NCBI RefSeq assembly: GCF_014805685.1
Contig: NC_060901.1
Location: 22,752,405-22,816,404 of the forward strand
DNA length: 64,000 nucleotides
Direction: 5' to 3'
Source of the DNA: Silurus meridionalis
Taxonomy: Eukaryota > Chordata > Actinopteri > Siluriformes > Siluridae
The position numbers were made by a program, and so were the translations under genes. Under the pieces are notes generated by a model. That model saw nothing but the letters and a program-made list of their open reading frames with translations. It ran no database searches and was not told the DNA's origin. This document shows positions 24,794 through 36,500 of this stretch, piece after piece; within the stretch, counting starts at the first letter, position 1, and the number at the start of each line of letters is the position of its first letter.

Positions 24794-24841
24794 TTCATTC
24801 ATTCATTCATTCATTCATTCATTCATTCATTCATTCATTCT
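24794..24841. repeat. (CATT)n microsatellite
   Basis: About 12 perfect tetranucleotide units. Confidence 0.97.
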
Positions 24842-24849
24842 TTAATCCA

Positions 24850-25030
24850 TTAAACCTCTCAAGTTCACAAAGGATCTGGACCCTAGTTGATCCACTCTAA
24901 AGTTCTTTGGAAGGAAACTGAAAAGTACCTGGGGGAACTAAACACAAACAGTAATCTAGCCTCAGAATTAAACTGGGGACCTTAGACTTATAAGGCAGCA
25001 ATGCTACCTTCTGTACCATAATATTGCCCA
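24850..25030. repeat. Degenerate interspersed repeat
   Basis: Resembles the common fish repeat whose body reads as an accession-style string of GGACCTT...AAGGCAGCAATGCTA; strongly diverged, no coding capacity. A similar remnant with GGGAGAAACCCAGAGGAAAC lies near 28550. Confidence 0.4.
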
Positions 25031-25503
25031 TAGACCCAAATATGTCCTCTTTTATATAGGAAAAAAAACCCATTTGTTTGTCTTCAGTTTAATTGGGAAT
25101 CAGCTGTGACGTAGTGATAATTTGTTTGTTATTACATTTTGATTACATTTAAAACATTGCGATTACAATTATAAATTGCAGAACAGCTGTTTAACAAGGA
25201 AAATTCATAAACAAGAACTTTTATACCAGTCTTCTTACACAAAAGAGCATGATGAAAACAATATATCTTACCTGGATATACAAATGTAACACATAAGATA
25301 TTAAATGTCACATACACACTTAAATGTAATTAGCAAGATTATCACAATAGTGCATCCTGTGCATGATGTGCAATGAATAGAGTGAATGCAGTGCAATGGC
25401 CATAACTAACATAAGGAAGTAAAAATAACACATATCCTGGGCTTGTATTTAATATTAGGTTTTCTTTTCAGTGATGATCTTAACCTGTACTGCTCCAGCT
25501 GTT

Positions 25504-25569
25504 TTAATGTGGGTCAGTAGGGTCACAAGTATAATTGACTGTAGTAAATAAAGTGTCACCAGTTACAAG
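25504..25569 (-). CDS. Unit B cytoplasmic exon 2
   Basis: Acceptor CAG at 25570-25572; 22 codons ending VNYTCDPTDPH and stop. Matches the 49144-49209 exon of unit D'. The region past the stop still resembles the longer tail of the 33 kb paralogue in another frame. Confidence 0.65.
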   Translation of the reverse strand, partial: LVTGDTLFTTVNYTCDPTDPH

Positions 25570-26708
25570 CTGAAAAAAACAGAACATAAATATTATACTC
25601 ACATTATATATATACATATTACATATATATTGTATGCCTTTTACCACAACGAGATTGTTAAAAAAAAAGCTTTTAGATACAGTAACAATAATATCTGAAT
25701 CTAATTTTATATCATGTGTTACTGTTACTGTTCTGAAGCAGAAAATACTTTCCTGTAACACACTGTTCAGTGAAAACAAAAAAACATTTAATCATAAAGG
25801 AAAGATCAAGAAATAAGCATTTCTACTCTTTCAGGTTTGACTTTTTACACACTTTTTTTTTCCTGTTTAATAAATTATATTACTAGTTGCTTGCTGGCAG
25901 TGGTAATTACACAGATACTAGTTTTGGAATTGGAAAACTATCTAGCAAAGTTCTTAAAAAACATAATCTTGTATAAACTTTCTTTCGGCTTCTCCCATTA
26001 GGGGTCGCCACAGCGGATCATCCGCATGTTTGATTTGGCACGTTTTTACGCTGAATGCCCTTCCTAATGCAACCCTTCCCAATTATCCAGGCTTGGGACC
26101 AGCACTAAGAGTGGCTGGGGTAGGTTCCCTGACCGGGGATCGAACACGGCCCTCCGCGGTGAAAGCGCCGCATCCTAACCACTAGACCACCAGTATATCA
26201 TGTGTTAAAAAAATCGAATATCCAAATGGAGATTTTCACTACTGATCTGCTGCACAAAATGCGTGATGATTAAAACGATTAAAATCAGTATATATGATTA
26301 CGTTCTAATTATTGTTACCACTACAATCATTGGTGTTAAAAATGTCATATGTCTAATGTTAGCTAAGGCAAACATATATGGTTGGATTTTATTTCATATT
26401 AATTAAGCCAAAACATTTTCTATTTGCCATAAAAAAATTAATTGAGCATATTTTAGAGTTTATGTAGATGAGCATGTAGACTAACCTGATCCTCCTGCTT
26501 TCGCTTAAAAAAATCCAGACGATTTGCCGTAATCATGTACGCTCCAGATCTTGCTCCTAAAGGAAACAGTCCTCACAAATTAAACCTTTAGTGATATATC
26601 AGAATCTTTTAATTGAATGATATAAGACAGGAGTAGCATAAAAAGCTTAAAAAAATTATATTGTGTAAAACAAAATATGTGTATTGTTGAATTAATATTA
26701 AACTCTGC

Positions 26709-26753
<45 letters not shown>

Positions 26754-29700
26754 CCTCTGCATCTCCAACAAATAAATGCCACTAAAACGAACATCAGCAG
26801 CAGCAAAACCACAAGAAGAGGGACGATGCTGTAATTTTGGTGTTCATCTTGCTCCATTGGTGTTGATGATGATGCAGGTGGAGGTTTTTTTGGTGCTTCT
26901 TGTGGTTTTTGAACTTGTGTTGATGAAGTTGCTGCAGGTGGAGGGTTTCTTGGTGTTTCTTGTGGTTTTTGACCTTGTGTTGATAAGGATGATGCAGGTG
27001 GAGGTTTTGTTTGTGCTTCTTGTTTTGTTTGACCTTGTGTTGATAAGGATGATGCAGGTGGAGGGTTTCTTGGTGCTTCTTGTTTTTTTTTACCTTGTGT
27101 TGATGAGGTAGATGTAAGTGATGCAGAAGAGTTTGTTAATTTACTTTGAGGCTGCAACCTTTGGTTGTGTTGTTGTTTCTTTTCTTTCTGCTGGACAGAA
27201 TTGCAAAACTTATTAAAGAATGATTATTTTTATCATTATTAGTAATACGACACGTCACTGGAGTATTATGTTTTGCTATCATCCCTAGAAATTTCTCACA
27301 TGAAACTGCAGAAAAGCATGCTTATTAATGAAAAAATGTACCTTTAACATAAAGTCTGAATTTCTTTTTATCATCCTGTACAGAACATGTGTAGATTCCC
27401 TGGTCCTCTTCAGTCAGGTCTGATATGATTAGAGAGAGGTTTCCGGGAGGGATTTTACTGACCAGTTTCATACGTTTTTTTCGATATCTAGTCTGTTCAT
27501 GATAAATTTCCTGATAATTAAACTCCCATGTTACAGTCTTCAGGTCGTCCTGTAGGTCAGTGCAGAAGCAGGGCAGAACTACAGACTCTCCTATGATTCC
27601 AGTCATTTCCTCTACTACTGTCTTCTTCACCAGCTCACAGCCTGTAAACAGAACATTTACAGGTATTAATTCTTATGCTTAATGCTTATAAATCACATTT
27701 ATAAGTATTTCAATGGTTTACCTTTAACATTAAGCCAGAAATCTTTATATCCTTTCTCAGTGCTGCATCTGTAGTCTCCACCATCCTCTTCTTTCAAGTC
27801 AGATATGAGTAGTGACAGATTAGCAGCAGAAATGTTATTAAACATCTGAAGTCTGCCACGGTAGTGTTCCTCGTTTAACACTTCAGTCAAATGTCCTGTC
27901 CTGTAAGACTTCCAGGTGAAGCTCTGAGGTTTGGAGTGCAGGTCAGAGCAAGAGCAGGGTAACAGCACTGAACCACGTTCATGTCCTGTGATTTCTAACC
28001 AATTATTTCCACCAGAGAAAACACAGCCTACGGAAACAAATATACAAGCATTTCACAGACTACTAAACACAATACACAGTATATTTCAACATGAAAGTTA
28101 AGAAACTATTTATGCCTCAGTACATTTTTATCTCTTTTTTTCTCAGCCATCTTCCTAACTACTATTTTGTGTTCCTGTGTGTATTCTTTCTTTTAAATGC
28201 CAAACTTAGTACTTACAAAATACTTACACAGATATCTCAATAGTGTGATTGATCAATTTTAGATCTATTGATCACAAAATATCTCTTTACTCAGTACAGC
28301 ATTTAATCTCACATCCATAATGTAGTTTAACTGTCCAACACTTCACCTTAAAACAACTCATTCTACCAGAACACTAGCAAAAAAACCTCTCATATACCTG
28401 GAAGATATCAGAAATACACCCTGGATTGTTCAATTGCAGGAAATTTCCTGCAAACAGTCAATTGCAGGAAATAAACACACCCACCCACACAGACACACCA
28501 ACAAACACATTGACACCCACAATCTATATTTTGACCAAATGACAGGACGTGGGAGAAACCCAGAGGAAACACATGTGGACAATCACAGTAACATTACATA
28601 GATGGGGACCCAATAACTGAATTAAAGCAGGGAAATTGAAGCCATCATCCACAGTTCTTTGGTTTAAAATATGTATTGTGTAGTTTTGAAAAATGAGCTG
28701 GAGATACTTAGAGGCAATGACAACTGGTAAGAGTTCACTTTACATAGACATTTGTGTGAGTTTTTAAAATGTAAAACAATTGTGATAAATGCACGTAACA
28801 TCCCCAATTCCAAAAAGTTAGGACACTGTGTAAAATGTAAATGAAAACAGAATTCAAAGATTTACACATCTCATAAATTCATATTGTATTTCCAATAAAA
28901 CATATCAAATGGTTAAACTGAGACTATAAACCATTTTACTGAAAGATCATTCTGAATTTGATGGCTGCAACAGGTCTCAAATAAGTTAAGACAGGGCCAT
29001 GTTTAACACTGTGCTTAGCATCATGGCATCTGTCCATATACATTTGGGATATTGAGAGAAATGTTGTCCCATATGTGTCTGATACTGTATTCTAGCTGCT
29101 TAACAGTTCAACAGTAACAGTGGGTGTCCTTCATTGTATTTTTGATGGACAAACATTTCCTTCCTTCCACGACCTGCTCCTGCCAAGAGGCTGATAGCAC
29201 AATCTCCTTCCATGTCCTGCTCATTCTAGAGGCCTTAACCACCCAACCCTTGTTCCAGCAACCTGACCAGAGAAAGCCCATCTCAGCTAAACAAATTAGT
29301 AAAAAAAAAACAACCCTTGTCTTGTGATTTATCATTTTCCTCACATCTTAATTGTTTACAGCTGTTTTTATTTTTATTAATTAACCACCCCTTTGTATTG
29401 TTTGTTCTTTGCAAAATAATACATTCAGTTTGCTGCATATACTTTTGGTTCCATCTTTCTCTATTCTGTGTTCTCAGTTTGGTTTCATGTTCTTGTTTTG
29501 CCTAGTTTGTGTTGTTTTCTGATCATCGACCCTTTTCTTGATTTTTATGTTTATGAATTTGGTTTATGATTTAGGTTGTTCTACTTGTTAATTTGAGAAA
29601 TCATTTGTATCTTTCCTGTGCTTGCATCCACCTCATTTAGTATTAAATAGAAAAGTAAATTACTTTTCTGTTACACTTTATATGAGGTTTTAAAGATAGA

Positions 29701-30156
29701 TTCAATTAGACAGAGATTGTGAAAATGTCATTCAGTAAATGTATAAAAACATACACTGTAAGTATTATGGGGATGTAAAATTATTTAAATATGAATCATT
29801 AGCCTACCTCGCTTTATCAGTTCATTATTTCCCTTGTTAATATAGATTGATGTTGGCGGACAATTTATCTTTATTTGTTGACAACTACATTACTTTATAT
29901 ATTTTAATCAAAAGTATTTATGTCTGTTGTTAACATAGAATAGTAGTATTCATTAAAATAATAAACGTTTGACAGTGTTTGGGTGGTTGTTCAGGAACAG
30001 GGCTGAAATATGGACTACTGTAAACCCAATCTGTACAAAATGCACATTAACTGAACACAAAACAGCTGAACTAAAATTGGCTAATATTCTTTCTCCTAAA
30101 AGTAAAATAACGTCACTTACCTGCAGCCATGTGAAAAGACACAACCACTTCATCAT
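25504..30156 (-). CDS. Unit B: two-Ig V-set receptor (gene model, probably with a damaged leader)
   Basis: Exons in order: leader 30121-30156, D1 27722-28027, D2 27342-27641, stalk+TM 26755-27183, tail 26486-26556 and 25504-25569. D1 and D2 each carry the V-set Cys pair, core Trp and a DLxEEDxGxYxC-type F strand. The product would be a type I membrane receptor with extended stalk and a short tail ending TDPH. Two defects threaten it. The leader has a 13-nt deletion relative to 46183-46231, so it exits in phase 0 while D1 needs phase 1. The stalk exon is in frame only with an AAAG acceptor at 27184 in place of the upstream CAG. All other splice sites are canonical. The ligand and orthologue are not identifiable; it is a fish V-set family of general CD300/pIgR/NITR-like architecture. 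Confidence 0.6.
25981..26200 (-). mobile_element. tRNA-derived SINE, minus strand
   Basis: Full-length copy of the SINE at 8637 in reverse orientation: body near GGGGTCGCCACAGCGGATC, head near AACCACTAGACCACCAG with the B box inverted. It lies in the intron between cytoplasmic exons 1 and 2 of unit B. Confidence 0.92.
26486..26556 (-). CDS. Unit B cytoplasmic exon 1
   Basis: 71 nt with TTTAG acceptor and CAG-GTTAG donor, phase 1 in and phase 0 out. Encodes GARSGAYMITANRLDFFKRK, diverged from the GRSGENMITEGC version of the paralogues and one codon longer. Confidence 0.7.
26711..26750. repeat. (GT)n microsatellite
   Basis: 20 perfect GT units directly beside the unit B TM exon donor. Confidence 0.97.
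26755..27183 (-). CDS. Unit B stalk and transmembrane exon with 20-residue repeats
   Basis: One exon encodes what the paralogues split into stalk and TM exons. About four 20-residue repeats of the type STQGQKPQETPRNPPPAATS (60-nt minisatellite units, about 26855-27115) form a Pro/Ser/Thr-rich stalk suited to O-glycosylation. The TM segment VPLLVVLLLLMFVLVAFICW follows, then Arg-Cys-Arg at the membrane face. Donor GTATAC. The frame holds only if splicing uses the AAAG acceptor (first base 27183). Use of the stronger CAG (27190) gives a stop after about 16 codons. Confidence 0.65.
27342..27641 (-). CDS. Unit B D2 exon (V-set Ig)
   Basis: 300 nt, phase 1-1, CAG acceptor, GTACAT donor. Shows GESVVLPCFCTDL (B-strand Cys), VTWEF (core Trp) and SDLTEEDQGIYTC (F-strand Cys). 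Starts with GCELVKKTVVEEMTG like the other D2 copies. Confidence 0.85.
27722..28027 (-). CDS. Unit B D1 exon (V-set Ig)
   Basis: 306 nt, phase 1-1. Shows GSVLLPCSCSDL, SFTWKSYRTGHLTEVLNEEH and ANLSLLISDLKEEDGGDYRC. The NNISAANLS stretch holds potential N-glycosylation sites. Paralogous to D1 at 36538, 44628 and 52594. Confidence 0.85.
28030..28800. other. Unit B leader intron, 3' part
   Basis: Resembles the introns upstream of D1 at 36.85-37.18/40.47-40.7 and 52.9-53.4 kb (landmark TCATTCTACCAGAACACTAG). It contains a diverged repeat near 28480-28610. No gene. Confidence 0.6.
28802..29115 (-). mobile_element. Tc1/mariner terminus fragment
   Basis: Starts CCCCAATTCCAAAAAGTTAG, a diverged Tc1-type terminal repeat of the kind bounding 42420-43965, and continues with transposon 3' sequence (minus strand). 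Truncated near 29115. Confidence 0.7.
29116..29690. other. Non-coding intronic DNA
   Basis: Open frames of 60-78 codons without recognisable domains. Not called as genes. Confidence 0.4.
29690..30120 (-). other. Unit B leader intron, 5' part
   Basis: Closely matches 63720-64000 at the right edge of the window, and 45.7-46.18 and 61.55-62.08 kb. Marks the region immediately downstream of a receptor leader exon. Confidence 0.75.
30121..30156 (-). pseudogene. Unit B leader exon with 13-nt deletion
   Basis: Compared with leader exons at 46183-46231 and 62084-62132 this one lacks 13 nt in the hydrophobic core (between CTTTT and CACATGG). The remaining peptide MMKWLCLFTWLQ leaves in phase 0 before a strong GTAAGT donor, whereas D1 requires phase 1; reading on gives a stop after about ten codons of D1. 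The only ATG in the proper frame gives MAA without signal peptide. Confidence 0.7.
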
Positions 30157-30300
30157 TACTGATTCTTCTGCACACCAGGTCCTCCAAATGAAACACTCAC
30201 CATCTGTCGCACTGCCTGAGTTTCACTTTCAAAACCTCAATCATCGCTGCATCATTTCCTACTTCTGAAGTTTTCTTTCCTTAATTTCTGGGTTTATTTA
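30157..30300 (-). promoter_or_regulatory. Unit B promoter region with ISRE-like element
   Basis: On the minus strand GAAAGTGAAACT lies at 30219-30230, about 65 bp upstream of the start codon. It matches the interferon-stimulated response element core GAAANNGAAA. The other units have a CTGAAACCACAG or GAGTATATGAAAG sequence at this place. Regulation by IRF factors is an inference. Confidence 0.45.
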
Positions 30301-33300
30301 CATTTACATGCAGAATTAATAAGAATTCATACATTTTTATGTTTTTTTTTTATATCGAATCATCAAATCATAGTATGTTCATTATTATCTATCTTAGGCA
30401 ACATTTTCTCAATGATTATATGAAGCATTTTTTTAGACTGTATCTGAAAAAAACAAATTAATATATTAAAATCATTATTATTGCTATATTAATAATAATA
30501 TGATAATGTTTCACACAGATATTTTATCAAATATTAAGAAAGTTAAAACTATTGTGAAACATTTGCAAGTTTTTGTAATCGCGGCTATTAGAACAGAAAT
30601 AAAGGCGAATTCCCTCATCAGCTTGTACTGTATTCTTCTTCACATGTCTGACTTTTGTTACTATAGAAACAATAACATTTAAAAATGAGTATGTTGATAA
30701 AAATCTCAATACCAAATCAGAGCTGTTATGAGAAATCAACACTTCAATGCAATAAAGAATTCAACAGAGCTAATATATTTGAACAGTTTGCAAAAAGAAG
30801 TAGCAATAAAAGAAATAATCAAAATCAGAGGCAGTATAAATTTTGCAAAATCATAGAGATGTAACATGAAAAAAAAAAATTGAACATGTTGATAAAATGT
30901 CCATCCCAATTTAGAGCTGCTGTTATAATTAATAAATCAATAAATAAGTAATAAATACAATTCAACTAAGCTTATATATTTACCAGTTTGGAAAAAAATA
31001 ATAATTTAAATCAGGGGCAGTGTAAATTTTGTAAAATGATGGAGAGGTTTGTGACCTTCCAGTGATCCGGATGACAGCTCTCAGGATGAAAATAGTAAGA
31101 CGTTGTGGGAATGAAGTGTAGGAAGGTTTTGTAGGCTGATGCTGCTGAGTAAGTTTGAAAGCTGCCATCTGGTAAAGAAAGAGGACAGACACTGGCTGAT
31201 AGTTTTTTGTACTTAATGTTTGGATCAGAGCTCGTCTCATCCTTGTGTATATCTAGGTGAGACATAATTCTGGAGTGAAAACGAAGGCTGGAAGACAAAG
31301 CTGAAACAGAAATCCATGTAACGCTCACATGGTGCCCAGGTAGTTTAATCAAAAGCAAGAAATTATGTTATGAAATCATGTGATGCTTTTGTGGATTTGA
31401 AGAAGCACACTATTTAGAAAAGTTATAATCTTTTAAGAGAACCAATCAGAATTTCACAGCTATCTTAGACATTTACAGTACAAACAAGTGTGTTTCCCTA
31501 AACTTACAGGAAATAATGCAAAAGTTTTACCATATGTGAGTTGTAAAGCACTAACATTGCTATTATTTATTAGTTTAATAACTAATTAAAATGTAACTCT
31601 ATCTTGTAAATGCTCTTTGTTCATTTAGCTGTTCTTCTTTCCCGTGTGTATAGCGCTATGGCTATATAGTGACATCTTGTGCCTTAAAGATGGTACTACA
31701 GCTGGTCTACAGCTAATTCCCATTATAAAACTAAACGTACATCCAAAGTTCTGTAAAGCTTCATCTGAGCTCAGAGCTGAACTTGGGAAACTGGAACTGT
31801 CAAGTGCCAACAATAATTTCAAGTACATTCATGTATAGATAATATAAAGTATACACGTTCACAAAAGCTGTACAGTTGGTCCTGTACATGTAGTTTTGAG
31901 CCATTCGTTCTGGATATCATATATTCAGGATAAAAGTTTTAGTATGTTAAAACTGAACGTCCAAGTGTATCTTACTTCACCAGCAAGGCAGGAAGAGATT
32001 TAGAAAAACAGCTTTGTGAATGTAGCTTTTAACAGCTCGCTTAGCCAAGAAAAGGGTAGTTATTTAACCAGTGAAGATAGAATGTGATGCTTTAATATTT
32101 AGGATTGCAGAAACTACACCGGTAATAAAATTGATTTGTACATAATTTATTTGGATTCCTTATTGCTCGTCTTTAAAGTATCTCACGGATTCTGCAATTT
32201 TTTATTTTGACCAGCAGATGGCACTGATTAGTAGCATTTATTTATATTATTTAGCAGCGGACAGATGATGGCATTTTTCCGCTGTGGAACACCATTACAC
32301 ACAGATTGTAATAAATCCACTAACAGGCCTTCAAATACATTGCATGTTTGTAAGAAAGTGAAAATCACCTTTTTTTTAGTTTGTTTCTCTTTACTGAAAA
32401 GCATAGATAAAACTTCTTACACAAAACATGATGATGGAAAAGCCTTCTAGAAAATTCATTTCTGAGCCAATCTGAGCACAGAAACGGGTTGGTGTTAAAT
32501 AATCACAGCACTGGAGGGATAAATTGAAATATGGGAATTTGTGGGAAAAAGGAATCCTATCAGCATCTCTAATATTACATGTCAATCATGGAGGCTTTTT
32601 ACTAGCTAGTTTGCTTTAAAAAATAACAATTCTTTTTTTATTAATCAAGCATTTCAAAACAACATTTTTAAAACATGAATGAAGTATAAAAATCACAGCC
32701 TACAAAGAAAGAAAGAGGAAATAATAATAATAAAAAAAGATTATGGATGTGTAGTAAAGTAAAAGTAAAGTAAATTTTTTCGTTATTTTGAGAATAAACA
32801 CATTTCTGTTAAAATATTGCTGGAAATATTGTGCCATGTTTAATATCATTACTGATTTCCAAATGATGTGAGGTTCCTTGTGGTAAACAAAAACAATCCT
32901 GCAAAAAAATCTCTTTAAATTCCTAAAACCTCCAACTATCAACTGATGCTCTGTTTAATCCTAAACTTTAATTCAAGAATCATAAAAATACTATTTAATA
33001 GTTCTCTTTGATTCCAGATGTACTGACAACGCCATTTTCATTTTTTTTATGAAAAGCTGGACATCATGAGGAAAGGTCAGTCAAAACAGTTTAAAACAAT
33101 TGTTTAGCTTTTTCAAGCTTTTTGTTTTCCTTAAAATCTGCACAAAAACACCACATTTGCATCCCTTTCAAATCCCCAGGAAAACTGCACAGAAGAATTG
33201 CACAAAAAAGCAAAAAAAAAATCCTGGAAAACCATTTGATTAGGTTTATATTGATGCTGGAGATGATGTATCCTGGAGGTGCAGTTGTGGCTGCAGTGAA

Positions 33301-33430
33301 AGGAGACTTGCTGTATTATGTTAATTGGGTTTCTTGCTTTAGTAGTGGCATTTATTCTCACTGCATAAGATACCTGTCTGTGATGCAGCACACTGTTTTA
33401 CTGCTATTCTTATTATTTTACTTATTCACC
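30300..33430. other. Intergenic DNA between units B and C
   Basis: AT-rich. 31655-31765 matches the 5' flanks of the other units (GACATCTTGTGCC...TACTACAGCTGGT at 46.55, 59.02 and 62.30 kb). 33250-33400 matches 45270-45420. A 115-codon minus-strand frame at 31011-31358 has no recognisable domain, signal peptide or splice context. Confidence 0.5.
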
Positions 33431-33435
33431 GTGGA

Positions 33436-33549
33436 TTAGTTTGTTATAATGCTGGCGTTTTCAGTTTCTTCTCCATCGTTGATCTGAACCCGTGCTGCTC
33501 CAGCTGTGTTTATGTGGGTTCCAGTAGAGTAAGTGACATCAGGAACAGT
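33436..33549 (-). CDS. Unit C cytoplasmic exon 2
   Basis: 38 codons with stop. Contains VPDVTYSTGTHI and EETENASIITN. At the positions of the two ITIM-like motifs of relic A it reads VTYSTG (Val to Gly at +3) and TENASI (Tyr to Asn), so neither fits the ITIM pattern. Acceptor CTCAG intact. Confidence 0.75.
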   Translation of the reverse strand, partial: TVPDVTYSTGTHINTAGAARVQINDGEETENASIITN

Positions 33550-36500
33550 CTGAGAAAAGAAAGAACATGAAAATTATACTTATAAAACAATATAAATTCT
33601 GTCTTTTACTACTGACAGTAAGATGTGATTAAAATCTTGACTTTACACCAGGTGTTTTTTTGATAAAAGCAGCAGAAGATATTCCTATAACACACTGTTT
33701 ACTGGAAGCATGTGTGGTACATGTTGTGTACACAAACACAACAAAAGCTCTAAAGGTAAAAACAAATCTGTTCACTCTGATAATTGTAGAAGCCGTGCAG
33801 AATTAAATGGAGATGAAATTGTAATACAGTGAAACTCTAAGACTTAAAAATGCCCCATGATGATAAAAATGCAGCTGAACCCAAGCCTGCATGTGCACTA
33901 ACCTGATCCTCCGGATTTCCTTTATTATCTGAACATCCTTCAGTAATCATGTTCTCTCCACTTCTTCCTGCTAAAGAGAAAACACTCAGAAATCACACCT
34001 CTTGTAGGAGCAACAGAATTTCACTATGTGAAGTAATCAAGTAAAGTGTGGAAGCTGCTGTTCTGCTTCAACTCACATACATTTAACTTCATTTAGCAGT
34101 GAAAACATCTTACTGTATAACTAAATTATTATTAACTAACCTGCACTGATTTGATTAACAAAAAAGGACACACAATAACCTCCAAAATCTAATTTTGTGT
34201 GTGTGTGTGTGTGTGTTTGTATGTTTTGTACCTTTGCGTCTCCAACAAATAAATGCCACTACAACAGGTATCACCAACAGTAAAACTGCCACAGTTCCGA
34301 AAACTGTAATAAAACACAACAAAAATATGTTATAAATGTAATAATAATAATGTGTTTTTTCATTGCTGTTGAGAACTTTTGGTGCCTACAGGGAGGCTGC
34401 TGTTTATCATGTTCTGGTGTTGTCAAGGATGATGCAGGTGGAGAAGTCGTTGTTTTACTCTGAGGCTGTTCTGATGGAGGTGTTTTGTTTGGTTTCCTCC
34501 ATTGTGTTAAAGGTTTTTTTCTTCCAACTAAAAAGAATGACAAAACCTGTTCAAAATAATGATCAAACTTTTTAAAATCTCAAGTTTAGAAAAATAAAAT
34601 GGCTTTAGAAACCTTTAAAAAACCCTTAGTGCTTAGTGCTTAGTGCTTTGTGTGTGTGTGTGTGTTTTGAGTTTCTGCATCCCTAAAATTAATTTCCCCT
34701 ACACAGAAGAAACACACAGCAAAAACAAAAACACATGAATGCAAAAAAAACACATGAATTAATTTTTTAAAAAACACATAAGAAAATGTGAGTAAATCTT
34801 ATAATAGAGATACGTTTTTTATTAACATTAAAATTATGTCAGCTAGAGGGAAACTGAGTGTTTGTGTTGAGTGTTTGTTCTTTTTTCTGTATTTTTACCT
34901 TGTGTTGTTGAGGATGAAGGTGGTGAGGTTGTTGTTTTACTCTGAGGATGTTCTGATGGAGATGTTTTGTCTGTTTTTCTCGATTGTGTTGAAGTTTCTC
35001 TTCTTCCTACTGAACAGAATCACAAAACATATTAAAACTAATCATTATTTTTTTCTATCACTGTTAGTAATATGACACATGACACTGGAGTAAAACATGC
35101 TCACAGTCATTAATGACAAAAATGTACCATTAACAGACAGTCTCAGATCTCTGTGATCATCCTGTGCAGAACATCTGTAGAATCCCTGGTCCTCTTCAGT
35201 CAGGTCTGATATGAGTAGAGAGAGTGTCCCTGGAGGGTTTTTACTGACCAGTTTCACTCTGTTACTGTGATTTCCAGTCTGTTTAGAGTAAATTTCCTGA
35301 AAGTGATTGTTTTTATTAAACTTCCATGTTACTCTCTTCGGGTCGTTCTGTAGGTCAGCGCAGACGCAGGGCAGAACTACAGACTCTCCTGTGAATCCAG
35401 TCACCTCCTCTACCACTGTGTTCTTCACCAGCTCACAGCCTGTAAACAGAACAATTACAGGTAATAATAGAAATATGCCAATTATTAACATTCCTTGCTG
35501 TTTAAATTCTCTACATGAATCCAATATCAGGACTCTGATACCCAACACTGAACTTATACTGGGTTCTTTATATTTAAATAACTGCTAAACATACAATAAT
35601 ATTTCACATCAGTTTGTACAGTTAGTAATAATAATAATCCTATATAAGATGTGCAGACTGTGTTTCTCAGTGTTATAACACCTCGTCTAGTGACAGATTT
35701 CTGTAGACATTAAATAGTGTTATGACATTTTCCAGGTCGACTTTCTTTAGATCATTATATAAAGTGTGTTATGTAGATTTGCTCTGACTGTAAATTACAG
35801 TGAGTTTAGGGTTTAAAATTTTATGTCACATTAACATACAATTCTGATGTATCAGAGGTTTATGTACATATCTGTTATAATAAAAGGATTATACAGGTGT
35901 CATAGAGCTTTATTAACACTACAGTGATACCAAAATAAATCATAGATTAGACTGAGAAAGGGGGTTTAAAATTTTATGTCACATTAACATACAATTCTGA
36001 TGTATCAGAGGTTTATGTACATATCTGTTATAATAAAAGGATTATACAGGTGTCATAGAGCTTTATTAACACTACAGTGATACCAAAATAAATCATAGAT
36101 TAGACTGAGAAATCTCTCACATCCAATCGTATAGCAGTCCACAGTTTCAGGTCAGTAAGCAGAGCAATAGGGCAAAGGCAAAAATAAAGTCCAATAAAGA
36201 GTCCAGGGTCAAAACACAGGCAAACAATCCAAAAACCAGCAAACAGAACTACAGTGAGGAAAATAAGTATTTGAACACCCTGCTATTTTGCAAGTTCTCC
36301 CACTTAGAAATCATGGAGGGGTCTGAAATTGTCATCGTAGCTGCATGTCCACTGTGAGACATAATCTAAAAAAAAAAATCCAGAAATCACACTATATGAT
36401 TCATAACTAAATTCCACTTTAGTTATGATAAATTGAGTAAATATTTTATTACATATGTAACTATAATTTATTTGAAGGATCACCAAGTCTGTTTTCACAA

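Noticed and set aside
26855..27115. CRISPR-like array of 60-nt units
   Set aside because: The units are in frame, adjoin an Ig/TM gene and have no unique spacers; it is a coding minisatellite.
31011..31358. 115-codon minus-strand frame as a small gene
   Set aside because: No domain, no homologue in the paralogous flanks, no splice or promoter signals.
35440..35548. Treating the open frame upstream of D2 as ordinary coding exon
   Set aside because: A canonical CAG acceptor precedes GCEL and all paralogues splice there; four of the copies lack the ATG. Kept only as a finding.
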